DNA of 32,665 nt from Burkholderiales bacterium (GCA_016200895.1 JACQDX010000011.1:1-32665), one strand, 5' to 3'; positions 8,366 to 17,199 are shown, counted from the stretch's first letter. The notes: generated by a model not told the origin, from the letters alone. Numbers and translations: made by a program.

Positions 8366-8393
8366 ATTCTAAACCATATATTTCGAAATACAA
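8366..8393 (-). promoter_or_regulatory. promoter of the DUF2975-XRE operon with overlapping operator palindrome
   Basis: On the minus strand TTGTAT (8388-8393), a 16-bp spacer and TAGAAT (8366-8371) form a good sigma-70 promoter about 30-60 bp upstream of the DUF2975 start. A perfect 12-bp palindrome, tatttcgaaata at 8379-8390, covers the spacer and part of the -35. That is the expected place for a repressor such as the XRE protein of the same operon. Binding is inferred, not shown. Confidence 0.55.
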
Positions 8394-8466
8394 TATTTAT
8401 TTATCGTTTATCAGTAAATAAATACCGTAATTTAAAATTACTCTGAAGCTGGCGATACAAAAGAAA

Positions 8467-8489
8467 AAGGGCTGCATAAAGCAGCCCTT
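8467..8489 (-). terminator. intrinsic terminator of the TonB receptor gene
   Basis: A perfect 9-bp stem, aagggctgc/gcagccctt, with a 5-nt loop. On the minus strand it is followed by a T-rich run (ttttctttt). It sits 28 bp beyond the stop of the TonB-dependent receptor. Confidence 0.85.
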
Positions 8490-8516
8490 AACAAAAAACA
8501 AGTTCAAATCACATCA

Positions 8517-10916
8517 TTACCAGGCGTAAGCAGCCTTCGCATAATAGTAACGACCATTGAAACCATAAGGCGAGAATGTGCTGTATGGCAGGGTTCCACC
8601 AGAATTCAAGTTGCCTGCCGATGTCACCAGATCAGGATATTTGTCTGTCAGGTTATCGACACCTGCGCTGATAGTCCATTTACCCAGTTTGACGCTGGCC
8701 GCCAGGTCCAGCACTGTGTTGGCGCTGTAAGTCTGGTCCAGTGCCACGCTGTTTTGTGGGGAGACAAAGCTGCCATAGCGGGTGGCCAGGCCATGGATAT
8801 TCCAGTTAGCAAAGGCATAGTCAGCGGCGATGCTAAATTTGTCTTTTGGTGTCGCCTCAGTCGCGCGGTTGATGGTTTGCCTGTCTATCAGCAAAAGATT
8901 GTTTTGCGTCAGAATCGCCGGATTGGCAGCGACATTTTTGACTGTCGTATCGTTATGATTGTATGCCACGGTAAAGCCCAGCTTGTCTGTGCCAGACAGC
9001 GGGATCTGGTAAGAGCCAACAACATCAACGCCACGGGTTTGCGTATCCAGCGCATTGGTGAAATAACGTGCTGCACCTACCAGCACACCCTGCTGCGCCA
9101 GCACGCTTTGTAAAGCGGCAGGCAAGACCAGATTGCCGGAATACAGAATACGCTTATCAATATCGATCTGGTAAGCATCGATACTGAGGGTCGCATTCTT
9201 GCTTGGCTGCATGACTGCGCCCAGGCTGTAATTGCGTGATTTTTCTGCTTGCAGCGGTACTGCACCCAGGGCTTTGGCAGCAGCCGTGGCGACACCAAAA
9301 GTACCGGTATCCACCAGTTGCGATGTACCGTTGATGGTGAGCAGGTTAGTCGTGGATATCGTGTAATTCTGTTGTGCCAGTGAAGGTGCACGGAAGCCAT
9401 TCGACGCAGCAGCACGCAAGGCAAATTCTTTAGTGAATTCAAAACGGCCAGACAATTTGCCAGAAGTGACGCTGCCAAAATCGCTGTAGTTCTCATGACG
9501 CAAAGCCAGTGAAGCACTGAGTTGCTTGCTCAACTCGGCTTCGACATTGGCATAGATAGCTGCACTGTGGCGACTGAAGCTGCCTGCATTCGACGGCTGG
9601 AAACCAGAGAAACCCTGAGCACCGCTACCGAAATACGAATTCGCTTCACCCGCACCGATTTCATACTGGTCGCGGCGGTATTCTGCGCCAACAGCCAGCG
9701 TCAGTGGATTTGCCAGACCGGCAAATTCTATCTCCCTGGCCGCATCAAAGTTTGCAAGGGTCTGGGTATTTTTCAGCTTGCCTGCATAAAATTTTGTCGG
9801 GCTGGTGGCACCCAGGCTCAAGTTGACGGTATTGTTGACATCCAGGCTGAATTCGCTGGAACCGTAATTGACACTGGCATCCCAGCGCCAGCCATTAGTG
9901 CGGCCTTTCACACCACCTACTACCGACACATCAGTATTGGTCGCCGCTTCATTCGGCAAAAAGCCATTCGGATACAACGATGTGCGCAAAGTAGTACCTG
10001 TGGTGTACGCCGTGCGCCAGGTCGCGGCAGCATCGGTGCTACGGCGGCTGTAATTGGCAAAGCCGTACAGGTCTATATCTGTTGTCAGTGCCAGCGAGGC
10101 ATTCGCACCCAAGTTGGTTTGTTGCAGCTTGGGGTCGCCCTGTACCTGATTGACTCTGCCGTACAAGGGTTCCAGAGGATTGCGGAAATCAGCACCGGCG
10201 CGGTTTGTTTCATTCTGCTTGCGCTGTTCTGCGGTAAAACGTGCCCAGCCTTTATCACCCAATGCCGTACCAAAATTGGCGCTAAGACTGGCTTGTGTGC
10301 CGTCACGCTTGCTATATTGCCCGCCGCCCAGTTGCACTTCACCACCATTCGCACCTTTTTTGAGGATGATGTTGATGACACCAGCTATCGCATCTGAACC
10401 GTATTGCGCCGCTGCGCCGTCACGCAAGACCTCTATCTTTTCAATGGAGCTGATGGGAATGGTATTCAAATCAGCCGGTGAAGAACCGCGCCCTGCAGTG
10501 CCATTCACATTCACAACAGCCGAGGTATGCCAGCGCTTGCCATTTACCAGCACCAGCGTCTGGTCAGGTGACAGGCCGCGCAATTGTGCCGGGCGACTTG
10601 CGGAAGTGCCATCTGCTACGGCAGGACGCGGGAAGTTCAAGGATGGCAGCAAGCGGCTCAACACCGTTGCCAGTTCGCCAGAGCCTGTCGATTGCAAATC
10701 TTTGGAAGTCAATATATCGACCGGTGCTTCCGAGTCAGACACAGTACGTTTGATACTGCGTGTACCAGTCACGATCACGGTGTCTGATTGTGGCGGGATG
10801 ATTTCCTGTGCCTGTGCAGACATGGCGGATAAGGCCGATAGCAATGCTGCTACCAGTAATGCATTGCGCCTTTTGGGCAAAACTAAAGATGATGTGAAAT
10901 ATGATGCTGTACTCAT
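8517..10916 (-). CDS. TonB-dependent outer-membrane receptor
   Basis: A 799-aa outer-membrane gated channel. It has a signal peptide ending SAQAQ, a TonB-box-like DTVIVTGTR, a plug domain (EAPVDILTS, QLRGLSPDQTLVLVNGKR, IEKIEVLRDGAAAQYGSDA, GVINIILK) and a long beta-barrel closing with the aromatic end YYAKAAYAW expected for BAM insertion. Receptors of this subclass import siderophores, cobalamin, sugars or peptides; the ligand cannot be read from sequence. It lies 137 bp downstream of the last gene of the radical SAM operon on the same strand and ends in its own terminator. A functional link to that operon is possible but unproven. Confidence 0.93.
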   Translation of the reverse strand: MSTASYFTSSLVLPKRRNALLVAALLSALSAMSAQAQEIIPPQSDTVIVTGTRSIKRTVSDSEAPVDILTSKDLQSTGSGELATVLSRLLPSLNFPRPAVADGTSASRPAQLRGLSPDQTLVLVNGKRWHTSAVVNVNGTAGRGSSPADLNTIPISSIEKIEVLRDGAAAQYGSDAIAGVINIILKKGANGGEVQLGGGQYSKRDGTQASLSANFGTALGDKGWARFTAEQRKQNETNRAGADFRNPLEPLYGRVNQVQGDPKLQQTNLGANASLALTTDIDLYGFANYSRRSTDAAATWRTAYTTGTTLRTSLYPNGFLPNEAATNTDVSVVGGVKGRTNGWRWDASVNYGSSEFSLDVNNTVNLSLGATSPTKFYAGKLKNTQTLANFDAAREIEFAGLANPLTLAVGAEYRRDQYEIGAGEANSYFGSGAQGFSGFQPSNAGSFSRHSAAIYANVEAELSKQLSASLALRHENYSDFGSVTSGKLSGRFEFTKEFALRAAASNGFRAPSLAQQNYTISTTNLLTINGTSQLVDTGTFGVATAAAKALGAVPLQAEKSRNYSLGAVMQPSKNATLSIDAYQIDIDKRILYSGNLVLPAALQSVLAQQGVLVGAARYFTNALDTQTRGVDVVGSYQIPLSGTDKLGFTVAYNHNDTTVKNVAANPAILTQNNLLLIDRQTINRATEATPKDKFSIAADYAFANWNIHGLATRYGSFVSPQNSVALDQTYSANTVLDLAASVKLGKWTISAGVDNLTDKYPDLVTSAGNLNSGGTLPYSTFSPYGFNGRYYYAKAAYAW

Positions 10917-10983
10917 GCGCTGTCTCTTTCTATGCTAATGAACTTTAGGTTGAACCGATATTACTTCCTTGTGCATAGACGAC

Positions 10984-11037
10984 AAACGATTGTTTTCGCC
11001 TTAAAGCATGAAAAAAACATATAAGGAAAAATCGTTT
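10984..11037. repeat. long imperfect hairpin between radical SAM operon and TonB receptor
   Basis: Arms aaacgat (10984-10990) and atcgttt (11031-11037) pair perfectly. Inside them tttt/aaaa and ccttaa/ttaagg-like segments (cctta with taagg) also pair with small bulges, and an atg/cat pair encloses a run of seven As. It could terminate the upstream operon or form part of the receptor gene's leader. Confidence 0.5.
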
Positions 11038-11053
11038 ATCTCATCACCGCTTA

Positions 11054-11914
11054 TCAAGCAAAACGCACAGGTATCCTTTCCAGCAAACCACTGCCATACA
11101 CTTCATGCGATTTCATGGAGTCAAGATGGATATAGCCAATGTGGCAGTGGCAAGTCGCTTTGCTACAGCTTTCTCTCTTGAGCATGCTGGCTAGCGGGTC
11201 TGTAAAAATATTGCCTTTACGGGTTTTGATGAAGTGGCAGCGGAACAGGTCACCATTACCTTCTATGGACACCACTTCGCTGCCAGCCTTGCAGTCTTTG
11301 CCCATGCTTTCATACCAGGGCAGGTTCAATCTGAACAGATAATCGATGTCCTCAAGGAAAGCGATCTCTTCTTCAGAGTAATAATCAACTTCGCGCTTGT
11401 AGGCATTGATCCACATATACACATCCTGTGGCAGGCGCTGGCGCAGTGAAGTAATTTGAGGGAAGTGCTGTTTCAAGCCAACTACGCCTACACTATGGCG
11501 TATCTGCAATGCAGACAGCTCCTTGCATTTGCTGAGGAATTTTTCTTCCGTCACAAAGTCGGGATGATAAGTCGTCCACAAAGCCGTGGTCTGGGTATTG
11601 CAACGGGATAGCCATTGTGTGTTCCAGGCCAGATTGGTTTGTGCCGCCACCTTGCTCACATGTGGCAGATGCGACAAACGTATCACCGCTTCCTGATACC
11701 ATTTACGCACAAGGGCTTCACCGTAGGGTGTAATAAACACTTCCATGGGTTGGTCTGCGCTGCTGTTTTGTTCTACCCAGGCAACAAATCTGTCCAGGTC
11801 CTTTTTATCCAGCGCCTGTAGCTCGCGGCTGTTTTTTTCTTTGGCAAACGGGCAGTATTCGCAACTGTAGTTGCAATCTGTAAGGTGGCCGCGATAAATG
11901 ACTTTCAGGCTCAT
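11054..11914 (-). CDS. radical SAM protein, STM4011 family
   Basis: A 286-aa radical SAM enzyme. The CxxxCxxC motif for the AdoMet-bound 4Fe-4S cluster is at Cys14, Cys18 and Cys21 (CNYSCEYC). Five later cysteines at about 208, 226, 250, 255 and 257 (with GNIF between) are spaced like a SPASM/twitch auxiliary cluster, typical of peptide- or small-molecule-modifying enzymes. The start overlaps the stop of the next radical SAM gene upstream in an ATGA, so translation is coupled. It is the last gene of a six-gene operon that matches the STM4011-STM4015 cluster type named after Salmonella loci. The product is unknown. Confidence 0.88.
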   Translation of the reverse strand: MSLKVIYRGHLTDCNYSCEYCPFAKEKNSRELQALDKKDLDRFVAWVEQNSSADQPMEVFITPYGEALVRKWYQEAVIRLSHLPHVSKVAAQTNLAWNTQWLSRCNTQTTALWTTYHPDFVTEEKFLSKCKELSALQIRHSVGVVGLKQHFPQITSLRQRLPQDVYMWINAYKREVDYYSEEEIAFLEDIDYLFRLNLPWYESMGKDCKAGSEVVSIEGNGDLFRCHFIKTRKGNIFTDPLASMLKRESCSKATCHCHIGYIHLDSMKSHEVYGSGLLERIPVRFA

Positions 11915-13260
11915 TTGACGACATACTCCTGCATTTTGTTTTTTACAGCAGGTGAAATAAACCAGTGGCCGATGAGGTCAGAATAAGCCATACCCTCCCC
12001 ATGCAATTGCATGCGACCGGCGTTCTCTTGTGCCAGATTTATTTCCAGCAGGGTCTGCAGTTCAGGAAAATCAGCATACACGTCCGTGCCGTAAATGCTT
12101 TGATAATGCGCGCCATCCAATCCTTGCGCCTTTAGCAAAGACTTGATCAGGTAACGCCGTTTCCGGTCATCCTCAGACAGGCGTATCCCATAATTTGCCA
12201 CCATAAAGTCAGCGCGTTCCCTGGCGACATAGTCGTCGATGATCGCTGCCACATTAGGTTTGGACACTGCATATTCCGTAGAGTAATGCACATCTGTTGT
12301 GTAAGACCTCGCATTCGTGCCCAGACCTATCATGCCATCTTCCTGACATGAATATTCTGAACTCTCACGCAGGCCAGCTACTGGCTTGCGGAACAGGCGC
12401 ATGGAGTCTTGCACATAACCGTTTGCCTGCAAGAAGTCCCGCCCTATGCGGTAAAGCGTAGGACGTATGTCTTCGTTCTGTGCGATTTGTATGCTGCCAT
12501 GCTTCTTGAATAACGAAGTCAGCGGGCGCACATATAAGGGATACAGGAAGATTTCAGTTGGTTGAAACTGCACCGCTTTTTGCAGCGATGCCAGCCAGGT
12601 TTCTGCAGTTTGCCCAGGAATGCCATAAATCAGATCCAGATTAAAAATCGGGAATTGATAACTGCTTATTTTTTCCAGCAGTGGCTCCATCATGGTCTCT
12701 GGCTGTACCCGCCCTACCGAACGCGCTTCCGATTCGATGAAACTTTGTATGCCTATGCTGAGTCGCTGAACTCCATGTCGCGACAGGAAAGTCAGCTTTT
12801 CATCATTGATGGTATCAGGTGAAATCTCGAAGGAGCCCGGCGTATTTTTCAGATCTACACCCAGCGTATTGGTATATATCGAGAATAATTGCTCCAGTTG
12901 CTTGATATCCAGATGGCTGGGTGTGCCACCGCCAATGGCATAACCGGCAAAGTTGAAGTCGCCCAGACTATCCCTTACCACTTCAGCCTCCAGCTGGATT
13001 TTTTTCAGATACAGACTGACCAGATCTTCCTTGGGGTGCGACACCGTAAACAAATTACAGAATGAGCATTTCATGCGGCAAAAAGGAATATGCGTGTAGA
13101 GATACAGCGCATGCTTTTTCTCAGTTGCCCAGAGTTCTTTCAAATCCAGTTTTTCTTCAAAGCTTCTGTAAGCTGTTTTGTGTGGGTAAGAATACAGATA
13201 ACTTTGAAAACGATTGGTCTCTTCCAGATAACGGCGAAATGCGTGTGCGACCTCTGTCAT
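11911..13260 (-). CDS. HemW/HemN-like radical SAM protein, STM4012 family
   Basis: A 449-aa protein resembling coproporphyrinogen III oxidase-like enzymes. It has HIPFCRMKCSFC (Cys61, Cys65, Cys68, the CxxxCxxC cluster site), GGGTPSHLD, FEISPDTIN, RLSIGIQSF and LIYGIPGQT, all standard for the HemN/HemW fold. An extra HemW cysteine is not obvious. Its place between the phosphatase-like and STM4011-like genes identifies it as the STM4012-type member and not a haem enzyme. Start and stop both overlap neighbours by 4 bp (ATGA). Confidence 0.9.
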   Translation of the reverse strand: MTEVAHAFRRYLEETNRFQSYLYSYPHKTAYRSFEEKLDLKELWATEKKHALYLYTHIPFCRMKCSFCNLFTVSHPKEDLVSLYLKKIQLEAEVVRDSLGDFNFAGYAIGGGTPSHLDIKQLEQLFSIYTNTLGVDLKNTPGSFEISPDTINDEKLTFLSRHGVQRLSIGIQSFIESEARSVGRVQPETMMEPLLEKISSYQFPIFNLDLIYGIPGQTAETWLASLQKAVQFQPTEIFLYPLYVRPLTSLFKKHGSIQIAQNEDIRPTLYRIGRDFLQANGYVQDSMRLFRKPVAGLRESSEYSCQEDGMIGLGTNARSYTTDVHYSTEYAVSKPNVAAIIDDYVARERADFMVANYGIRLSEDDRKRRYLIKSLLKAQGLDGAHYQSIYGTDVYADFPELQTLLEINLAQENAGRMQLHGEGMAYSDLIGHWFISPAVKNKMQEYVVK

Positions 13261-14063
13261 GCCAGACTCCCGCGCGTCATATGAAAATCAGCATAGGGGA
13301 TAGTCCAGACCTTTTCATGTCCCAGGCGGTGCCCTGTATAACCATCTTCGCCGTAAGTCGTTCCATGATCGGAGCTGATAATTACGAAGGTATCGCCCAT
13401 TTGATTGAGCACCTGAAACAAGGGTGGCAACTGGCCGTCGATATAACGCAATGCCGCAGCGTGACTGGCCAGGCTGTCACCAGCTGCACCAGGCAGGTAA
13501 TGACAATTGGGTTGATGTAGTGCAGATAAATTCATAAATAAAAAAACTTTTTTATCAGGTTTTTGTTGCAGCAACTTTATGGCAAATTCAACTTGATGTC
13601 TGGTTGAGTCAGGATCAGTCACGCCAAATTCTGGCTGCCAGTAACTTTCCTGAAATAGATTGGGCAAGACACAAGACAGTGGATTTTGCTTCTTGAAAAA
13701 ACCTACCCCGCCTATGCAGATAGTGCGGTAACCGATGCCAGAAAAACCGCTGACGATATCTGGCGTATCAAAACAAAAGCTGGATTCACCAGTGGTTTCA
13801 CTGCCCGCAAATTTCAATGAGAACAGGCGTTCATGCACACCGGGCCTGGCCGGAGTAGGGAGAAAACCAGCGAAGAAAGCACAGTGTGATGCATAGGTAA
13901 AAGAGCCGGGAGCATGGCGCTCTTCCCAGCCTGCTGGCAATAGTGTGGCAAGAAAAGGCGTGCGGCCTGCGGCAAACTCTTGCACAGCAATGTCATAGCG
14001 CAGGGTATCAAGAGTAATGAAGAGAATATTGCTCTTGCCAACAATCTGGTTCATATCATGCAT
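13257..14063 (-). CDS. alkaline-phosphatase/sulfatase-superfamily hydrolase, STM4013 family
   Basis: A 268-aa metal-dependent hydrolase. The metal ligands are seen in NILFITLDTLRYD near the N-terminus and in SSDHGTTYGEDGYTGHRLGH near the C-terminus, with a nucleophile region SFTYASHCAFFAG. The sulfatase formylglycine motif C/S-x-P-x-R is absent, so a phosphodiesterase or phosphatase activity is likelier than a sulfatase one. No signal peptide, so it acts in the cytoplasm. The start overlaps the HAD gene by 13 bp; a second ATG three codons in is also possible. It is the STM4013-type member of the operon. Confidence 0.87.
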   Translation of the reverse strand: MHDMNQIVGKSNILFITLDTLRYDIAVQEFAAGRTPFLATLLPAGWEERHAPGSFTYASHCAFFAGFLPTPARPGVHERLFSLKFAGSETTGESSFCFDTPDIVSGFSGIGYRTICIGGVGFFKKQNPLSCVLPNLFQESYWQPEFGVTDPDSTRHQVEFAIKLLQQKPDKKVFLFMNLSALHQPNCHYLPGAAGDSLASHAAALRYIDGQLPPLFQVLNQMGDTFVIISSDHGTTYGEDGYTGHRLGHEKVWTIPYADFHMTRGSLA

Positions 14064-14716
14064 GCCAATGCCCCTTCCAGATCATGAATGCTAGATAACT
14101 CAAGGTCTGGCATGATAGCGACGGTTTCATTGTCAGGATTGATGAAAATTGTTTTCAATTGCATGGCCATGGCTGGCTGCATATCATTGATGTAGTCATC
14201 ACCGATCATGACTATACTGGCATGGCGACAATAATTTAAGACATGTAAAAACAAGCGGGGATCAGGTTTGGCATAACCCACTTCAGCAGAAATAAAGATA
14301 TGTTCAAAATAATCTGTCAAGCCCGCGCGTTGTAATTTTCGACGCTGCATATTTGCAGAACCGTTGGAAATAATCATGAGCTGGTAATCAGCAGACAAAC
14401 GTTCCAGCAACTCATTGAGCACGCTATCTGGCTTCACGAAATCAGGCAGTGACATATGATCTTCCCACAAGCTTTCTGCAGTGTAAGGAAGGGCAGGAAA
14501 ACGCTGCAATAATTCATGGCAAAAGAGTTTTCGGTCTTTTCTGCCATGGCAGTCCAGCGCAATCATTTCCTCATGAACCACTGACATATCTTTGTCTGAA
14601 AACACAGCTTGGTTCTTGCCAACGAAATTCTGTAAGTAAGCATGAAAGGCAGCATCCCTGTCTACCAGAGTATTGTCGATATCAAAAAGCAGAGTCGCTT
14701 TCCTTGGGCTAAGCAT
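14051..14716 (-). CDS. HAD-superfamily hydrolase
   Basis: A 221-aa HAD-IA phosphatase with all four motifs: DIDNTLVD (nucleophile and acid Asp), IISNGS, the lysine in GYAKPDPRLF, and GDDYINDM. The helical cap lies between motifs one and two. It overlaps the ATP-grasp gene by 8 bp and the next gene by 13 bp, so it is embedded in the operon. As I recall the STM4011-STM4015 arrangement, a HAD gene is not one of the named members, so this may be an added step such as dephosphorylation of an intermediate. Confidence 0.9.
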   Translation of the reverse strand: MLSPRKATLLFDIDNTLVDRDAAFHAYLQNFVGKNQAVFSDKDMSVVHEEMIALDCHGRKDRKLFCHELLQRFPALPYTAESLWEDHMSLPDFVKPDSVLNELLERLSADYQLMIISNGSANMQRRKLQRAGLTDYFEHIFISAEVGYAKPDPRLFLHVLNYCRHASIVMIGDDYINDMQPAMAMQLKTIFINPDNETVAIMPDLELSSIHDLEGALACMI

Positions 14717-15818
14717 GAGTCAGCCTCTGTCTTTTGAGGACTGCATTGATTTCTGCCAGATAGGTATTCTCGCCATTGTGCAGCAAATTAGGTAGCAAAT
14801 CGCCAAAGGCATTGGCTTCCAGCAGCACGGGTAATTTATCGTTCCTGGGCAACAGGATATCAAGACCTGCATATAAGGAGCGCGGAAAAGCCTGCATGGT
14901 CTTTTCTACCAGGGAATCTATCTCTTGCCATGTAGATGAGGACAATTCCAGCTCATCAACTGCACAACGCTGGTTACCCAGATGCAGATTAGTCATGGGG
15001 CCACGACTGAGCCTGGCAATTGCATGCCTGCGCTGGCCGGCAATACCAAGCACTCGCAGATCGTAAGAACTGTCTTCATGCTTTGCTTTGGGTATCCAGG
15101 TTTCTACCATGGCACCTTGCGTAAATAAAAAATTCAAAATATTTCTTATCTCTTCTCGCGCAGTATATTTTTTGATTTTCAGTGAATTGTAAAAGCGATC
15201 ACCATCAATACCATGCACGATCTCTACGGTAGAATAAGCCTGTTCTTTGCCATTTCTTTTATTGTATTCATAGGCAACGATACCAGAGGCCGAAGAACTG
15301 GAATTCAACTTGATAAAAAAACGGCTGTAATTCTGTTTTTTTGCAAAGGAAAAAAATTCATCATAACTGGAAAAGACCGGCAGCCTCGGTAGCGTAAGGG
15401 CTGGCAATATTTGCTTGCATAGCGGTTTGTTAAACATGCTGACGATATCGTCAGGGTGATTGAACCAGCTCACATTTCCGGCCTGCTGGGATATCGATGC
15501 CATCAATCTAGAGAACCCATGGAACCATAATCGCGGATAATAAATCCTGCCGCGTTCATCTTCCAGTTCAAGTGCATTTTCCAAACCACCAAGGGCGAGT
15601 ATTTTCTTTTCCACGGCAAAATTCTCACCAGGCGATTCTACCCTCACTGTATCGCCTTCAACGAGTACGTCACCGAGCTGGTATTCACTGTTCAGGATAC
15701 TCAAATAAGGGATAACCAGGGCAGCATCCTGCCCTGCTTGTTGCAATGCTTCCTGAAAAAAATGTACACGCCGGTTTTCAGGATTTCCTATCAGTACAAC
15801 ACGAGAATTCTCTTGCAT
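14709..15818 (-). CDS. ATP-grasp-like protein, STM4014 family
   Basis: A 369-aa protein with an N-terminal Rossmann-like start (VVLIGNPENRR) and an ATP-grasp body: RFFIKLNSSSSASGI for nucleotide binding, a YDLRVLGIAG strand, and the Mg-binding end LLEANAFGDLLPN. ATP-grasp enzymes join a carboxylate to an amine or thiol through an acyl phosphate, so an amide ligase role is likely. It follows the WGR protein gene by 6 bp and overlaps the HAD gene. It is the STM4014-type member; the substrate is unknown. Confidence 0.85.
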   Translation of the reverse strand: MQENSRVVLIGNPENRRVHFFQEALQQAGQDAALVIPYLSILNSEYQLGDVLVEGDTVRVESPGENFAVEKKILALGGLENALELEDERGRIYYPRLWFHGFSRLMASISQQAGNVSWFNHPDDIVSMFNKPLCKQILPALTLPRLPVFSSYDEFFSFAKKQNYSRFFIKLNSSSSASGIVAYEYNKRNGKEQAYSTVEIVHGIDGDRFYNSLKIKKYTAREEIRNILNFLFTQGAMVETWIPKAKHEDSSYDLRVLGIAGQRRHAIARLSRGPMTNLHLGNQRCAVDELELSSSTWQEIDSLVEKTMQAFPRSLYAGLDILLPRNDKLPVLLEANAFGDLLPNLLHNGENTYLAEINAVLKRQRLTHA

Positions 15819-15824
15819 CTGACT

Positions 15825-16892
15825 TTATTCAGTGACAGCTGGATAACGCCATTCATCTTCAATATCTTGCTGGTCTGTGACATCAACCAGGATAGGCAAT
15901 TTTTTGAATTCCTTGATCATTTCATTCGAAAGATAATGGTAATGCAAGTCAAGTTTCTTAAGCACGCCTATCTTGCTGCTGTCCAGCAAGGCACGGCCAC
16001 CATCATCACTGAGTGTGCCCATGGATAAATCCAAGGTTTCCAGTTGTTCCAGCACGGATGCCTGTGCAATTTCAGTTGCAATCTCATTGGCAATTTCACT
16101 GTCTACCAGACCCAGATGTTTCAGCTTGGGGAACAAGCCTTTTTGCATGAAAGGACGCAGATCATCAAGCTTGCCATCAAAGCCGTATTCATCAACACCG
16201 ATATACAATTGCAGGTATTCGAGATTGGGTAATTGGGCGGTGGCAATGACATCAATTATTTTCTTGGGCAAGCCACCGCATTCTATGGTCAGTGCTTTGA
16301 GGTTGTCGTGCTTCAGCGGCTCGGTAGACAAAGTCAGGTCGGTAGAACCTTTGATGTGCAGGCGTTCCAGCGCAGGGAAGGCAGCAAACAATTTGGTGTA
16401 ATCCGCCTGAATGATCCAGGATATCTCGCACTCCTCGGAATCCATGTCGCCCACAAATAACTCTTTCAACTGCGGTAGTTTGCCTGGATTTGCGATCAGC
16501 AAGTCCAGGGATTCTTGCGCGCCGGTTTCATGCGGCTCTTCCCACGCTGCGATGACCAGTGATTCAACTTCCGCTGCCTGTGCGGTTTCCAGAAACGCTG
16601 TTACTTTTTCCAGCAAGGTCTTGCCTTCTTCGGCCTCGTCGTAACTGACTGCAATACGTCGAGCTATTTTTTTGGAGCTGGCGTCAGTTTTTTCTACATA
16701 GCCTTTTTTGGTTTTTTCACTGATCAGCTTTTCCATTTCTTTTTGTGCTTTTTCTGGCGTATCAAAGTTGCTGATTTTTTCCTGGCCTGCCGTGCCTATC
16801 TTGCCGTACTTCACATTCAAGGTATTCGCTTCTATTTCAACTTGCCAAAATTTGTAAGACTTGGAATCCTGATATTCAAAATAATGTTTCAT
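15825..16892 (-). CDS. WGR-domain leucine-rich-repeat protein, STM4015 family
   Basis: A 355-aa protein. Residues 1-65 form a WGR domain (YFEYQDSKSYKFW, VKYGKIGTAGQ, FDTPEKAQKEMEKL), a fold known from PARP and MolR proteins that binds nucleic acid or protein. The rest carries leucine-rich repeats, for example LKHLGLVDSEI, LETLDLSMGTLSDDGG and LKKLDLHYHYLSNEM. It lacks catalytic motifs and probably gives protein contacts or recognises the substrate for the enzymes downstream. It is the first gene of the six-gene operon; a GAAGG ribosome site precedes the ATG. Confidence 0.87.
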   Translation of the reverse strand: MKHYFEYQDSKSYKFWQVEIEANTLNVKYGKIGTAGQEKISNFDTPEKAQKEMEKLISEKTKKGYVEKTDASSKKIARRIAVSYDEAEEGKTLLEKVTAFLETAQAAEVESLVIAAWEEPHETGAQESLDLLIANPGKLPQLKELFVGDMDSEECEISWIIQADYTKLFAAFPALERLHIKGSTDLTLSTEPLKHDNLKALTIECGGLPKKIIDVIATAQLPNLEYLQLYIGVDEYGFDGKLDDLRPFMQKGLFPKLKHLGLVDSEIANEIATEIAQASVLEQLETLDLSMGTLSDDGGRALLDSSKIGVLKKLDLHYHYLSNEMIKEFKKLPILVDVTDQQDIEDEWRYPAVTE

Positions 16893-17199
16893 TGCCTGGC
16901 ACCTTCAAAATGTGCGGTTGGTCTCGCGAAAAAATGATCAACAAATCATTTTTCGTATTAGGAACTGCAAAAATATCTTGTCTTTCATACTAGATAATCA
17001 GGTTCACTCTGCACCTTGTCAAGCAAGAAAATCAATTGTTACATTGCACAGTTTTACTATTTGTTTTCCTATGAAGACGTATCAATTTCTCAGACACATT
17101 TGCCTGGAAATACTTTTTTCCTCAGACTGTTGTGGCAAAGTAATTAGTTGCCGTTGCTACTGGCTTCTCATCACCCTTCAAAATATTTTTAAAGAAAAT
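16893..17199. other. AT-rich intergenic region upstream of the radical SAM operon
   Basis: No gene is visible. It must hold the start signals of the minus-strand six-gene operon. A hairpin at 16927-16955 pairs cgaaaaaatgat with atcatttttcg around a short loop; it lies about 35 bp before the operon's first ATG, in its leader. I found no convincing promoter pair for the operon. Confidence 0.45.

Noticed and set aside
9522..10938. Long plus-strand open frames (291 and 262 codons) opposite the TonB receptor gene
   Set aside because: They are shadows of the 799-codon receptor, whose reading has full plug and barrel motifs. The shadow translations are cysteine-rich and match no family.
11911..13260. 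Haem biosynthesis enzyme HemN/HemW
   Set aside because: The fold matches, but the gene lies inside the STM4011-type operon and has no haem gene near it, so a pathway-specific radical SAM role is likelier.
13257..14063. Sulfatase
   Set aside because: The superfamily fold is present, but the formylglycine motif C/S-x-P-x-R is missing.
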